Source: Anaerolineae bacterium
GTDB taxonomy: Bacteria > Chloroflexota > Anaerolineae > JAFGEY01
Assembly: GCA_016929205.1 (NCBI GenBank)
Contig: JAFGJF010000413.1
Span: forward strand, 1 to 7,404
Direction: 5' to 3'
Length of the DNA: 7,404 nucleotides
Position 1 is the first letter of the stretch; each line of letters opens with the position of its first letter. The translations under genes and the position numbers were made by a program. Below, one piece after another: positions 1-6,219 of the stretch. The notes beneath the pieces were generated by a model that was given only the letters and a program-made list of their open reading frames with translations, did not search any database and had not been told where the DNA came from.

Positions 1-1
1 C

Positions 2-799
2 GTGGTCGATACCTGCGGCTATGTACCGCGCGTGGTTCGGCAGTCGGCGCAACTGCTGGCCGATGCGGTGGGTCGATACGTGTTTGTTTCTTCATTGTCG
101 GCTTATGCAGAGCCGTCGGATCCAGGTGCGGAAGAAAGTGCGCCCCTGGCGACGATGGAAGATGAGACGGCTGAAGAAGTTACCGGTGAAAGCTATGGAC
201 CGCTCAAAGTACTGTGCGAAAAAGAGGTTGAGAAAGCGCTGCCAGGACGCGCGTTGTTGGTGCGTCCTGGCCTGATTGTCGGCACATACGACCGCACCGA
301 TCGTTTTTCGTACTGGCCCTATCGCGTGGCGCAGGGAGGTGAGGTTCTGGCTCCTGGGCGCCCGGAGCGGGTGGTGCAGTTTGTCGACGTGCGCGATCTG
401 GCCGAGTGGATCGTGTATCTGATCGAAGCGGGCAAAACGGGCGCGTACAATGCCGTTTCCAGGCCGATGCCTATGAAAGACGTCTTGCAGGCATGCAAAT
501 TAGCCAGTGGCAGTGACGCACAGTTTACCTGGGTTAGCGACACGTTCCTGATCGAACGAGAGGTTGGGATGTGGGTCGAAATGCCGCTGTGGATCCCCGA
601 GTCCGAACTGATTGCCCCGGGTTTTTTCACTTACAGCAATCGTAAAGCGGTTGCCGATGGCCTGCGCTTTCGACCGCTAGAAGATACGGTCAAAGTTACG
701 CTGGATTGGCTCACGACAAGACCCGGCGGTCACGAGTGGCGCGCAGGGATGGAGCGTGAGCGAGAACTGAAACTGCTTGAAGAATGGAGGGCGTTGTAG
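2..799 (+). CDS. NAD(P)-dependent epimerase/dehydratase (extended SDR), 5'-truncated by window edge
   Basis: This is the C-terminal 265 residues of an extended short-chain dehydrogenase/reductase. The frame is open to the left edge, so the first GTG is not taken as the start. The N-terminal Rossmann part with the glycine-rich cofactor motif must lie outside the window. Visible family features are the strand YVFVSSLSAY (residues 26-35 of the visible part), which supplies the catalytic Ser, and the YxxxK pair in SYGPLK (Tyr65, Lys69 of the visible part). Also visible are LLVRPGLIVGTYD, typical of the segment after the active site, and VQFVDVRDLAEWI, typical of the substrate-binding half. Such enzymes oxidise, reduce or epimerise sugar-nucleotide or related substrates in the cytoplasm; the substrate cannot be read here. 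The gene ends 2 bp before the likely start of the next gene, so the two are probably cotranscribed. Family assignment is firm, exact reaction unknown. Confidence 0.9.
   Translation: MVDTCGYVPRVVRQSAQLLADAVGRYVFVSSLSAYAEPSDPGAEESAPLATMEDETAEEVTGESYGPLKVLCEKEVEKALPGRALLVRPGLIVGTYDRTDRFSYWPYRVAQGGEVLAPGRPERVVQFVDVRDLAEWIVYLIEAGKTGAYNAVSRPMPMKDVLQACKLASGSDAQFTWVSDTFLIEREVGMWVEMPLWIPESELIAPGFFTYSNRKAVADGLRFRPLEDTVKVTLDWLTTRPGGHEWRAGMERERELKLLEEWRAL
786..791 (+). promoter_or_regulatory. Ribosome binding site choosing ATG at 802
   Basis: GGAGGG lies inside the last codons of the upstream dehydrogenase gene, 10 bases before the ATG at 802. The in-frame ATG at 784 immediately abuts this motif and would have no ribosome binding site at a usable distance, so 802 is the preferred start of the downstream gene. 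Confidence 0.7.
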
Positions 800-801
800 A
801 T

Positions 802-1734
802 ATGACGAGAGAAAATCTCAATGCCGTGCCGACCCTATACGTATCTGGGCGCAAGACGCCGCCTCGCTGGGCGGTGATGCAACGCGAATTGATTGGCGTT
901 ATGAATCGCGCAGCCATCGATTTCGTCGAGCGCTATACTCGACCGGACGGCACATTGATCTGGCGTGAGATGTGGCCTGGCATGGATGGTTCTGATGATG
1001 GATACGAGAGTTTTGTCTCTTTCCCGCTGTTTTACATTCTAGGCGGTGGCGAGCACGTTCACGAGTTGGCACGTCGCGAGTGGAATGCAATCACCTGGCA
1101 GTTTACCCAGTATGGCCAGGTCTATCGCGAGTTTGATGCCTATTACGACTGGATGCACCACGGTGAGAGTTATACCTATTTACATTACCTGGGGATGGCG
1201 AATCCTGATCATATGATTGACCGCACGCGCACGCTCCAGTTTGCAGCTATGTATACTGGCGAGGATCCTGAGGCATCCAATTGGGATTCTGAATTTATGA
1301 TGATTCGCTCACCGATCACTGGCAGCCGAGGACCATGTTTTGAGATGACGGCGAAAGACTGGATCACGCACCGCCCCATTCTGGCCAATTATCTTTCACC
1401 TTACGAGGATGTGCCAGGTTTCGAACTGGACGATCCGCTTGGCGTTCTTGACTGGAACGACGATCTGGTTTTCGATCGGATCCTCAAGTTGATGAACGAA
1501 CGTATGGTGCCCGGCGACGTGCCGCTCAATCTCAACGCAACCAGCCTGATCACCAGCGCCTATTTGTATACCGGCAGAGAGAAATACCGGCAGTGGGTAC
1601 TGGGCTATTTGGATGCCTGGAAAGGGCGTGCGCAGCGCAATGGGGGCATTATGCCTGACAACGTCGGTCCGAGTGGCAAGATCGGCGAGCGGATGGACGG
1701 CAAGTGGTGGGGCGGTTATTATGGTTGGCGCTAG
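802..1734 (+). CDS. N-terminal fragment (310 aa) of the interrupted unknown protein
   Basis: If the TAG at 1732-1734 terminates translation, this is the product made from the upstream ribosome binding site. It has 310 residues ending ...GGYYGWR and contains the Asp-rich WPGMDGSDDGYE segment, a run of aromatic residues near YYDWMHHGESYTYLHY, and LYTGREKYRQWVLGYLDAW, which looks helical. It ends in the middle of what appears to be a conserved domain, so it is unlikely to fold as an independent unit. A start at 784 would add six residues but is poorly placed relative to the ribosome binding site. Confidence 0.65.
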   Translation: MTRENLNAVPTLYVSGRKTPPRWAVMQRELIGVMNRAAIDFVERYTRPDGTLIWREMWPGMDGSDDGYESFVSFPLFYILGGGEHVHELARREWNAITWQFTQYGQVYREFDAYYDWMHHGESYTYLHYLGMANPDHMIDRTRTLQFAAMYTGEDPEASNWDSEFMMIRSPITGSRGPCFEMTAKDWITHRPILANYLSPYEDVPGFELDDPLGVLDWNDDLVFDRILKLMNERMVPGDVPLNLNATSLITSAYLYTGREKYRQWVLGYLDAWKGRAQRNGGIMPDNVGPSGKIGERMDGKWWGGYYGWR

Positions 1735-1767
1735 CCGCATGGTGCCTGGATCATTCTCGAATCGACA

Positions 1768-2631
1768 TTGATCGCCGGGATGAATGCGACACTGCTCACC
1801 GGAGATCCAACTTGGCTGGATCTGCACCGTTCACAGGTCGATTTGTTGTGGTCGCTTCGCCGGGAGAAAGAGAGGGTGCTCACGGTGCCGTCTCGCTATG
1901 GAGATACCGGTTGGTTCGATTATCGGCCGCTCCAACCCAGGCATTACGCCCATCTCTATTTCTTGAGCCGTGACGAACAGGATTTGACTCGTTTCCAGGA
2001 GCGTTTTCCAGACCGGGCGTCGTGGTACACAGCGCCGCCTCGCTTTGGCAAGACTGGTCATTTCTGGCCGGAGCGATGGTTTGGGTATATTCTCGGTGAG
2101 AATCCCGATTTTCCCGAGCAGGTGTTGGAGGATACGTATGCTTGTGTCCATCAGCGCCTGGACAAAATCGACAACGATGATTGGGGGAATCTCGATTCGT
2201 GGGATGTGCATCATTGGCAGGATCTCAATCCGGTGGTGCCGGAGGGACTGATCCAAATGGCAATGGGTACGCCGGCGGCGGTTTATCATGGTGGTATCCT
2301 GCATACCAGCGTGCGTTACTTTGACCCGCAGCAAAGGCGTCCCGGCTTGCCACAGCACGTGGCTGCCTTGGTCGACGGGATCAACCCACAGGGGATCTCA
2401 CTGACCTTGGTCAATACCGATCCCCTGCAAAGCCGCTCGGTGATCGTCCAAGCAGGAGGCTTTGCGGAACACGAATTTACGACGGTAACGGGTGAGGGCA
2501 TTGAGGAAACTGTACTCAATTCACGTTATTTGCAGGTGACACTTGGCCCGGCAGCACAAGCACAACTTGAGTTTGGCATCAAGCGTTTTGCCCATATGCC
2601 AACGTACGCATTCTGTCCGTTTGGAGCCTAA
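1768..2631 (+). CDS. C-terminal fragment (287 aa) of the interrupted unknown protein
   Basis: This is the continuation of the same frame after the TAG, counted from the first downstream ATG at 1768. Only a weak GCCGGG precedes that ATG, so independent translation would rely on reinitiation. The fragment contains the Trp-rich GHFWPERWFGYILGE and the DNDDWGNLDSWDVHHWQ region. Its C-terminal beta-rich module includes ISLTLVNTDPLQSRSVIVQ and FAEHEFTTVTGEG. The gene's stop codon overlaps the stop codon of the convergent regulator gene. It is unlikely to be a real separate gene; it is recorded because a gene caller would report it as one. Confidence 0.5.
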   Translation: MIAGMNATLLTGDPTWLDLHRSQVDLLWSLRREKERVLTVPSRYGDTGWFDYRPLQPRHYAHLYFLSRDEQDLTRFQERFPDRASWYTAPPRFGKTGHFWPERWFGYILGENPDFPEQVLEDTYACVHQRLDKIDNDDWGNLDSWDVHHWQDLNPVVPEGLIQMAMGTPAAVYHGGILHTSVRYFDPQQRRPGLPQHVAALVDGINPQGISLTLVNTDPLQSRSVIVQAGGFAEHEFTTVTGEGIEETVLNSRYLQVTLGPAAQAQLEFGIKRFAHMPTYAFCPFGA

Positions 2632-5402
2632 TCATACAGGTAAACCCTATCCTTGCCTGCTTTTTTGGCCAGGGATGCTGCATGATCTGCGAGAGCAAAC
2701 AAGGTGAACAGGTCCTTGGCATCGCGAGGACAGATCGCGACACCAAAGCTGATCGTCACTCGAACCTGGCATCCATCACTGGATTCAAAGGTCTGATCGT
2801 GCACGCTCTGGCGTATCTCGTTGGCGATCTTGATGGCCGCTTGTTCGTCTGTGTTGGGCATCAAGATGACAAACTCTTCTCCGCCCCAGCGTCCAAACAG
2901 ACCAGATTTTCCAGCCCCTTGTTTCAACAAACTGCCGACGCCATCCAGCACGAGATCCCCAGTCTGATGCCCATAAGTATTGTTGACTAGGCGAAAATTG
3001 TCAATATCTCCTAAAAGCAGGGCGGCCGGCTGGTTGGTGGCATGTGCCTGGTTCAGTACATATCCCATCTGCAGGGGAGAAAGCGCTTCTTCTGTCCAGA
3101 CGCCGTCTTTGGCCAACACGGCCTCATCCAGCAATGCCATGCCTCGTTCCAAAGACTGGCGGGCAAGTTGCATATTGCCTAATTTCAAATGGTAACGGCC
3201 TTGCCAAGCCAGAGCTTTAGCCAGAACACGACTCGCAGTTATGGATTTGGCGGATGTTATCCCGTCAAGCGTTTTTGCTGATAGGCGATCTATTGCTAGT
3301 TTACACGCAGTTTCTCCTTCCTGGTAACGTCGTCGCCAGTGGTAAAAACTACACAGTGCTGCAATGGCCTGATCCAGTTGCTCTACATAACCCTGTTCTA
3401 CTGCCCACTCCCAGGCAGCACGTGCATTCTCGATTTCTGTGTCCATCTCGGCCATTGCCGCTTGCCACTGCGGGCTATCCACATAGGCCACACCCGATCT
3501 ATACAGCATCGTACTAAAGTAAACGCTGTGCTGATCGCACACCTGTTTGTGGATGGCTGGTGCGCCTTTGAGTTTGTCGGTCGCATACCGACGCAAAAGT
3601 TCGTGCATCTCAAATCGTTTCCCCGGTATACGTTGAAGGAGTGATTTGTCGATGAGCGCCATTAATTCGTGTAGTGAAGAGCCTACAACTTTTCGAGCTG
3701 ACTGCCCAATAAACCCACCGTGAAAAACAGACAATGCTTGAAACAACTCTCGCTCTCGTTCGCTGAGCAGGCACCACGAGCGATCAAAAACGGCACGGAT
3801 GCTAGTGTGCCGCCTGCCTCCTAGGTCACCTTCGGCAGGTAGATCGCGCAAAGCGGTCTCTAAAAAATCAAGGCTTTGTTCGATCTCGTCGGCGATTTCT
3901 TGCAACGAGAATACATTTGCCCAGGAAGCGGCCATCAGGATGCCCAGGGGCATGCCCTGCACCAGGTGACAGATTTGAGTGACGCGTACCAGGTCATCGA
4001 TTGTTAATTTCAGGTTTGGTCGCACCCGGTTTGCGCTGGCTATAAATAACTCGACGGCGCTGTACCGGGCAGGATCGTTTTCCCACTCTTTTTGAGGATA
4101 ATTCATTCCTGCTACAGCAAGCAGGTATTCACCGTTTACGTTCAGTCTGACGCGCGAGGTCGCTAGAATTTTGACCTTTGGGGCCGCTTTGAGTATCTCT
4201 GCTACCAAGACCGCGCCATTCTGGCAAGTGGGGAGAGGACAGTCAAGCAAGTGTTCCAGGTTGTCCAGAACAAGAAAAAGATTTCGTTGGCACAGGTAAT
4301 CGAGCAACTGCTGCCGTGGGTCGCTTGTCCTGCGAAGGGAAAAGCCAAGCACATGGGCTATTGTAGACACAAGCGCGTTTGCAGATTGGATTGGGGCCAG
4401 GGGAACAAAGTAGACACCATGGGCAAAGGCATCTCGTTGCTTTCTCGCCGCTTCCAAAGCCAGGCGCGTTTTGCCAATTCCTCCAGGACCAACCAGGGTT
4501 AGTAATCGGCAGTCTGGGTCGTGAAGTCGTTTTTGAATGGCAGTTATTTCTCTTTCTCGCCCCACAAAGGGAACCAGAGAGATGGACAGATTATCCCCCT
4601 TGCGTTCATCAGAAGGCATAGGAAAAGAGACTTTTGTTTTCTCCTGGTTTTCCAAGATGGCCCGGTAAAGCTGGACGGTCTCCTTTTCTGGCGCTATGCC
4701 CAGTTCAGTCTGAAGCATCCGTTCACATTCTTGATACTGCCACAATGCGGCGGCCTTTTGTTCGGATTGTGCGTACAGGCGCATCAAGCAGCGATGGGCC
4801 GATTCGCACAATGGATCCAATGCCGCCCAACGCCGGGCACAAGTGATGGCTTGATCGGTTTTGCCTTGCTCACAGTATCCACGTGCCAGGCACTCAAGTG
4901 CGCTGGTCAAATTACTGCGTAGGCTCTGGGCCTGGTAGCGCTGCCATTCATCAAAGTTGGGGCTGTCGGGCAAGGTAAAACCGGCAAGAAACTCATCACT
5001 GTAGAGCGAGACTGCCTCGGATAATAGGGAAAGGCAATCTAGGCACACGTGGCCTCGTGGGTGATCGTGGGCTCTGCTCGCTGTTAGTCGATCCTGAAAT
5101 GCGTGCACATCCACCCAGATGTCAATGTCGTGTGAGAGACCCGCTACCTCTCGATCGGCCTCTATCCAGCCTTTGCCCAAGGCTTTTCTGAGTGCCGCAA
5201 GGGCACGGCGCAGACCGGCGCGTGCCTCACGCTGATCGTATTCCGGCCAGAGCAAGGTCGCCAGCGCATCACGGCTATGATTGCGCCGTGTCACTGCCAG
5301 GTAAGTGATGAGGGCGATGGCCTTGCGACGATGAACCTGGATCGATGCACCATCGCGCTCAATGCGAGGCGGCCCGAACAGGAATACAGATAGACGCGAC
5401 AT
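2628..5402 (-). CDS. SARP/BTAD - NB-ARC (STAND) ATPase - helical repeat - GGDEF fusion regulator
   Basis: The 924-residue protein has four parts. Residues about 3-95 form an OmpR/SARP-like winged helix (RKAIALITYLAV, then SRDALATLLWPEYDQREARAGLRRAL). Residues about 97-248 form the bacterial transcriptional activator (BTAD) helical domain. From 279 (FVGRE) an NB-ARC/STAND ATPase carries Walker A GPGGIGKT (305-312), Walker B LFLVLDNLEH with Asp380, a sensor-like ILATSR (412-417) and a GMPLG motif. A helix-rich, TPR-like region covers about 560-765. Residues about 771-924 are a GGDEF domain: Asp799 (metal), Asn807 and Asp816 (guanine contacts), GGEEF at 840-844, then VTISFGVA. The catalytic residues for making cyclic-di-GMP from two GTP are present. 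The RxxD inhibitory site is absent (GKSG instead) and the DxLTGLxNRR start is degenerate. The start is supported by AAAGGG 8 bases upstream. SARP-STAND proteins are ATP-dependent transcription activators; the cyclase tail is unusual. No membrane segment is seen, so it is cytoplasmic. Confidence 0.92.
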   Translation of the reverse strand: MSRLSVFLFGPPRIERDGASIQVHRRKAIALITYLAVTRRNHSRDALATLLWPEYDQREARAGLRRALAALRKALGKGWIEADREVAGLSHDIDIWVDVHAFQDRLTASRAHDHPRGHVCLDCLSLLSEAVSLYSDEFLAGFTLPDSPNFDEWQRYQAQSLRSNLTSALECLARGYCEQGKTDQAITCARRWAALDPLCESAHRCLMRLYAQSEQKAAALWQYQECERMLQTELGIAPEKETVQLYRAILENQEKTKVSFPMPSDERKGDNLSISLVPFVGREREITAIQKRLHDPDCRLLTLVGPGGIGKTRLALEAARKQRDAFAHGVYFVPLAPIQSANALVSTIAHVLGFSLRRTSDPRQQLLDYLCQRNLFLVLDNLEHLLDCPLPTCQNGAVLVAEILKAAPKVKILATSRVRLNVNGEYLLAVAGMNYPQKEWENDPARYSAVELFIASANRVRPNLKLTIDDLVRVTQICHLVQGMPLGILMAASWANVFSLQEIADEIEQSLDFLETALRDLPAEGDLGGRRHTSIRAVFDRSWCLLSERERELFQALSVFHGGFIGQSARKVVGSSLHELMALIDKSLLQRIPGKRFEMHELLRRYATDKLKGAPAIHKQVCDQHSVYFSTMLYRSGVAYVDSPQWQAAMAEMDTEIENARAAWEWAVEQGYVEQLDQAIAALCSFYHWRRRYQEGETACKLAIDRLSAKTLDGITSAKSITASRVLAKALAWQGRYHLKLGNMQLARQSLERGMALLDEAVLAKDGVWTEEALSPLQMGYVLNQAHATNQPAALLLGDIDNFRLVNNTYGHQTGDLVLDGVGSLLKQGAGKSGLFGRWGGEEFVILMPNTDEQAAIKIANEIRQSVHDQTFESSDGCQVRVTISFGVAICPRDAKDLFTLFALADHAASLAKKAGKDRVYLYD

Positions 5403-5423
5403 ATCAAAAACCCTTTAAAGATT

Positions 5424-5442
5424 GGACGTTTGCCGGACGTTT
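5424..5442. repeat. Direct repeat with 11-bp period upstream of the fusion regulator
   Basis: GGACGTTT occurs at 5424-5431 and again at 5435-5442, an 11-bp period. A weaker third copy in register (5 of 8 matches) lies at 5446-5453. SARP-family activators are known to bind heptamer direct repeats spaced about one helical turn, 11 bp. The repeats sit about 20-40 bp upstream of the regulator's ATG, so a role as its own operator is possible (inference). Their position relative to the candidate promoter would fit repression better than activation. Confidence 0.4.
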
Positions 5443-5472
5443 TTGCAACGCTTTCGTGCCGCTTCCGGCAAC

Positions 5473-5487
5473 GATCGTGGTACGATC
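5473..5487. repeat. 15-bp hyphenated palindrome GATCGT-GGT-ACGATC
   Basis: The sequence has perfect 6-bp arms around a 3-bp centre and lies in the intergenic region between the two divergent GGDEF genes. It is a plausible dimer operator. Next to it (5455-5473) an imperfect hairpin CG-TGCCG / CGGCA-CG with a 4-base loop would form in the leader RNA of the minus-strand gene. No known regulator consensus is recognised. Confidence 0.4.
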
Positions 5488-5529
5488 ATTTGCTAAACTA
5501 TAAGCACAGATAGAGGTTCTGATGCTCTT

Positions 5530-5558
5530 ATTATACAACAAAACGTAGAGAATCTCTA
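5530..5558 (-). promoter_or_regulatory. Candidate promoter of the fusion regulator with overlapping palindrome
   Basis: On the minus strand a perfect TATAAT (5535 down to 5530) could be the -10 box for the regulator gene. No good -35 hexamer is present. The -35 position is instead occupied by the 13-bp perfect palindrome TAGAGA-A-TCTCTA (5546-5558), as expected for an activator-dependent or operator-controlled promoter. A start near 5523 would give a leader of about 120 bases. This is a reading of consensus only. Confidence 0.35.
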
Positions 5559-5612
5559 TATTCAAATGGCTCAAGAGGCATTCTGAAATCAGCCCGGATG
5601 AGCACACAGATG

Positions 5613-5618
5613 AAAGGA
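5613..5618 (+). promoter_or_regulatory. Ribosome binding site choosing ATG at 5628
   Basis: AAAGGA lies 9 bases before the ATG at 5628. The earlier in-frame ATGs at 5598 and 5610 have no purine-rich motif at a suitable distance, so the shorter product is preferred. Confidence 0.6.
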
Positions 5619-5627
5619 AAAAGCAAA

Positions 5628-6101
5628 ATGAAACGGACAGAGCCTCAGCAGGTGAGAGAAGAGCTCGAACAGCTCCTCACTCAGGCATCGGCGACGGCAG
5701 ACAGGGACGGCCATTCGTTGTCTCTGATCTTGCTCGATGTCGACGAATTCAGAAAAGTGAATGAAATGTATGGACACAGTGTGGGTGATCAAGTTTTGGC
5801 CGACCTGGCGCGGATAGTGCCACAGCATATTAGGAAGCAAGATACTTTTGTCCGGTGCGGAGGCGAAGAATACGCCATTGTGGCTCCCGGGATGGCATTA
5901 GCTGAAACAGAAACGATGGCAGAGACAATTCGAAGCGCTGTCGAAAATCATGTGTTTCCCGAGGCAGGGCGTGTCACGATCAGTCTTGGCCTGATCGCGT
6001 ACCGGGCAGGTGATATGCCCGTTGACATGATAGAGCATGTCTACAAGGCAGTCGGCCAGGCAAAGGCGAGCGGCAGAAACCGGGTACAAGTCGCGAGCTA
6101 G
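5628..6101 (+). CDS. Small stand-alone GGDEF (diguanylate cyclase) protein
   Basis: The 157-residue protein (167 if the ATG at 5598 were used) consists almost entirely of one GGDEF domain. An N-terminal amphipathic helix (about 5-24) leads into LSLILLDVDEF with the metal-binding Asp37, then Asn45 and Asp54 in NEMYGHSVGD. The signature is GGEEY (78-82), and VTISLGL and ASGRNRV follow. An RxxD inhibitory site is present at Arg69-Asp72 (RKQD), exactly five residues before the signature, so product feedback by cyclic-di-GMP is expected. It lacks a sensor domain, a transmembrane segment and the usual DxLTGLxNRR stretch, and has Tyr in place of the final signature Phe. Diguanylate cyclases work as dimers; with no dimerisation module of its own, it may pair with the GGDEF tail of the divergent regulator (inference). 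A terminator follows, so it is a one-gene transcript. Enzyme activity is likely but not certain; a c-di-GMP-binding role is the alternative. Confidence 0.88.
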   Translation: MKRTEPQQVREELEQLLTQASATADRDGHSLSLILLDVDEFRKVNEMYGHSVGDQVLADLARIVPQHIRKQDTFVRCGGEEYAIVAPGMALAETETMAETIRSAVENHVFPEAGRVTISLGLIAYRAGDMPVDMIEHVYKAVGQAKASGRNRVQVAS

Positions 6102-6134
6102 TACATCATCTGGCCTAAGGCTAGCGGAGCGATC

Positions 6135-6175
6135 AAGCGCCCGGCATATCTGCTTTCCTACGCCGGGCGTTTTTT
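6135..6175 (+). terminator. Rho-independent terminator of the small GGDEF gene
   Basis: A perfect 8-bp GC-rich stem, CGCCCGGC (6138-6145) with GCCGGGCG (6162-6169), is extended by one G-U and two A-U pairs. It encloses a 16-base loop and is followed by six Ts (6170-6175). It starts 34 bases after the GGDEF stop. On the minus strand no T tract follows the stem, so it does not look like a terminator for the convergent alcohol dehydrogenase gene. Confidence 0.88.
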
Positions 6176-6219
6176 CAGTCGTGTCGAGCCTAACGATCTT
6201 GATCGGTTATCATTGGCGT

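Larger units (their letters stand above)
802..2631 (+). pseudogene. Conserved protein of unknown function, interrupted by in-frame TAG at codon 311
   Basis: One continuous reading frame runs from the ATG at 802 to the TAA at 2629-2631, except for a single TAG at 1732-1734. Read through, it gives 609 residues. Coding character continues without a frame change straight across the stop (GGYYGWR, stop, PHGAWIILEST), so both halves belong to one gene. The protein is rich in Trp, Tyr, His and Asp, with an N-terminal WPGMDGSDDGYE segment (residues 57-69). Its helical middle could be an alpha/alpha-toroid of the six-hairpin glycosidase or lyase kind (inference). A beta-rich C-terminus follows, around LTLVNTDPLQSRSVIVQ (residues 534-550). 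No signal peptide is visible. I recognise it only as a conserved hypothetical family. It is probably in an operon with the preceding dehydrogenase, so a carbohydrate-related role is plausible but unproven. Whether it is truly inactive depends on the TAG being real and unsuppressed. Confidence 0.7.

Noticed and set aside
784..804. ATG at 784 as start of the unknown gene
   Set aside because: It lies directly before and partly under the GGAGGG motif, which is correctly spaced only for the ATG at 802.
1732..1734. Pyrrolysine or other designed recoding at the TAG
   Set aside because: No methylamine methyltransferase features or pyrrolysine genes are visible, and the context favours Trp. Readthrough stays possible but special recoding is unsupported.
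1396..1827. 143-codon open frame on the minus strand spanning the TAG
   Set aside because: It is antisense to the interrupted unknown gene and shows no protein-like features. The plus frame has strong coding character on both sides.
4521..4922. 133-codon open frame on the plus strand
   Set aside because: It is antisense to the BTAD and ATPase part of the regulator and composition is that of a shadow frame.
5404..5607. Open frame of 67 codons on the minus strand in the divergent control region
   Set aside because: It fills the promoter region of the fusion regulator, has no recognisable domain or ribosome binding site, and overlaps the repeats and candidate promoter.
5598..5627. ATG at 5598 as start of the small GGDEF protein
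   Set aside because: There is no ribosome binding site before it, and the added residues are not part of the domain. The ATG at 5628 is preceded by AAAGGA.
6194..6205. CGATC-TT-GATCG as terminator of the alcohol dehydrogenase gene
   Set aside because: The stem is only 5 bp with an unworkable 2-base loop and no T tract follows on the minus strand.
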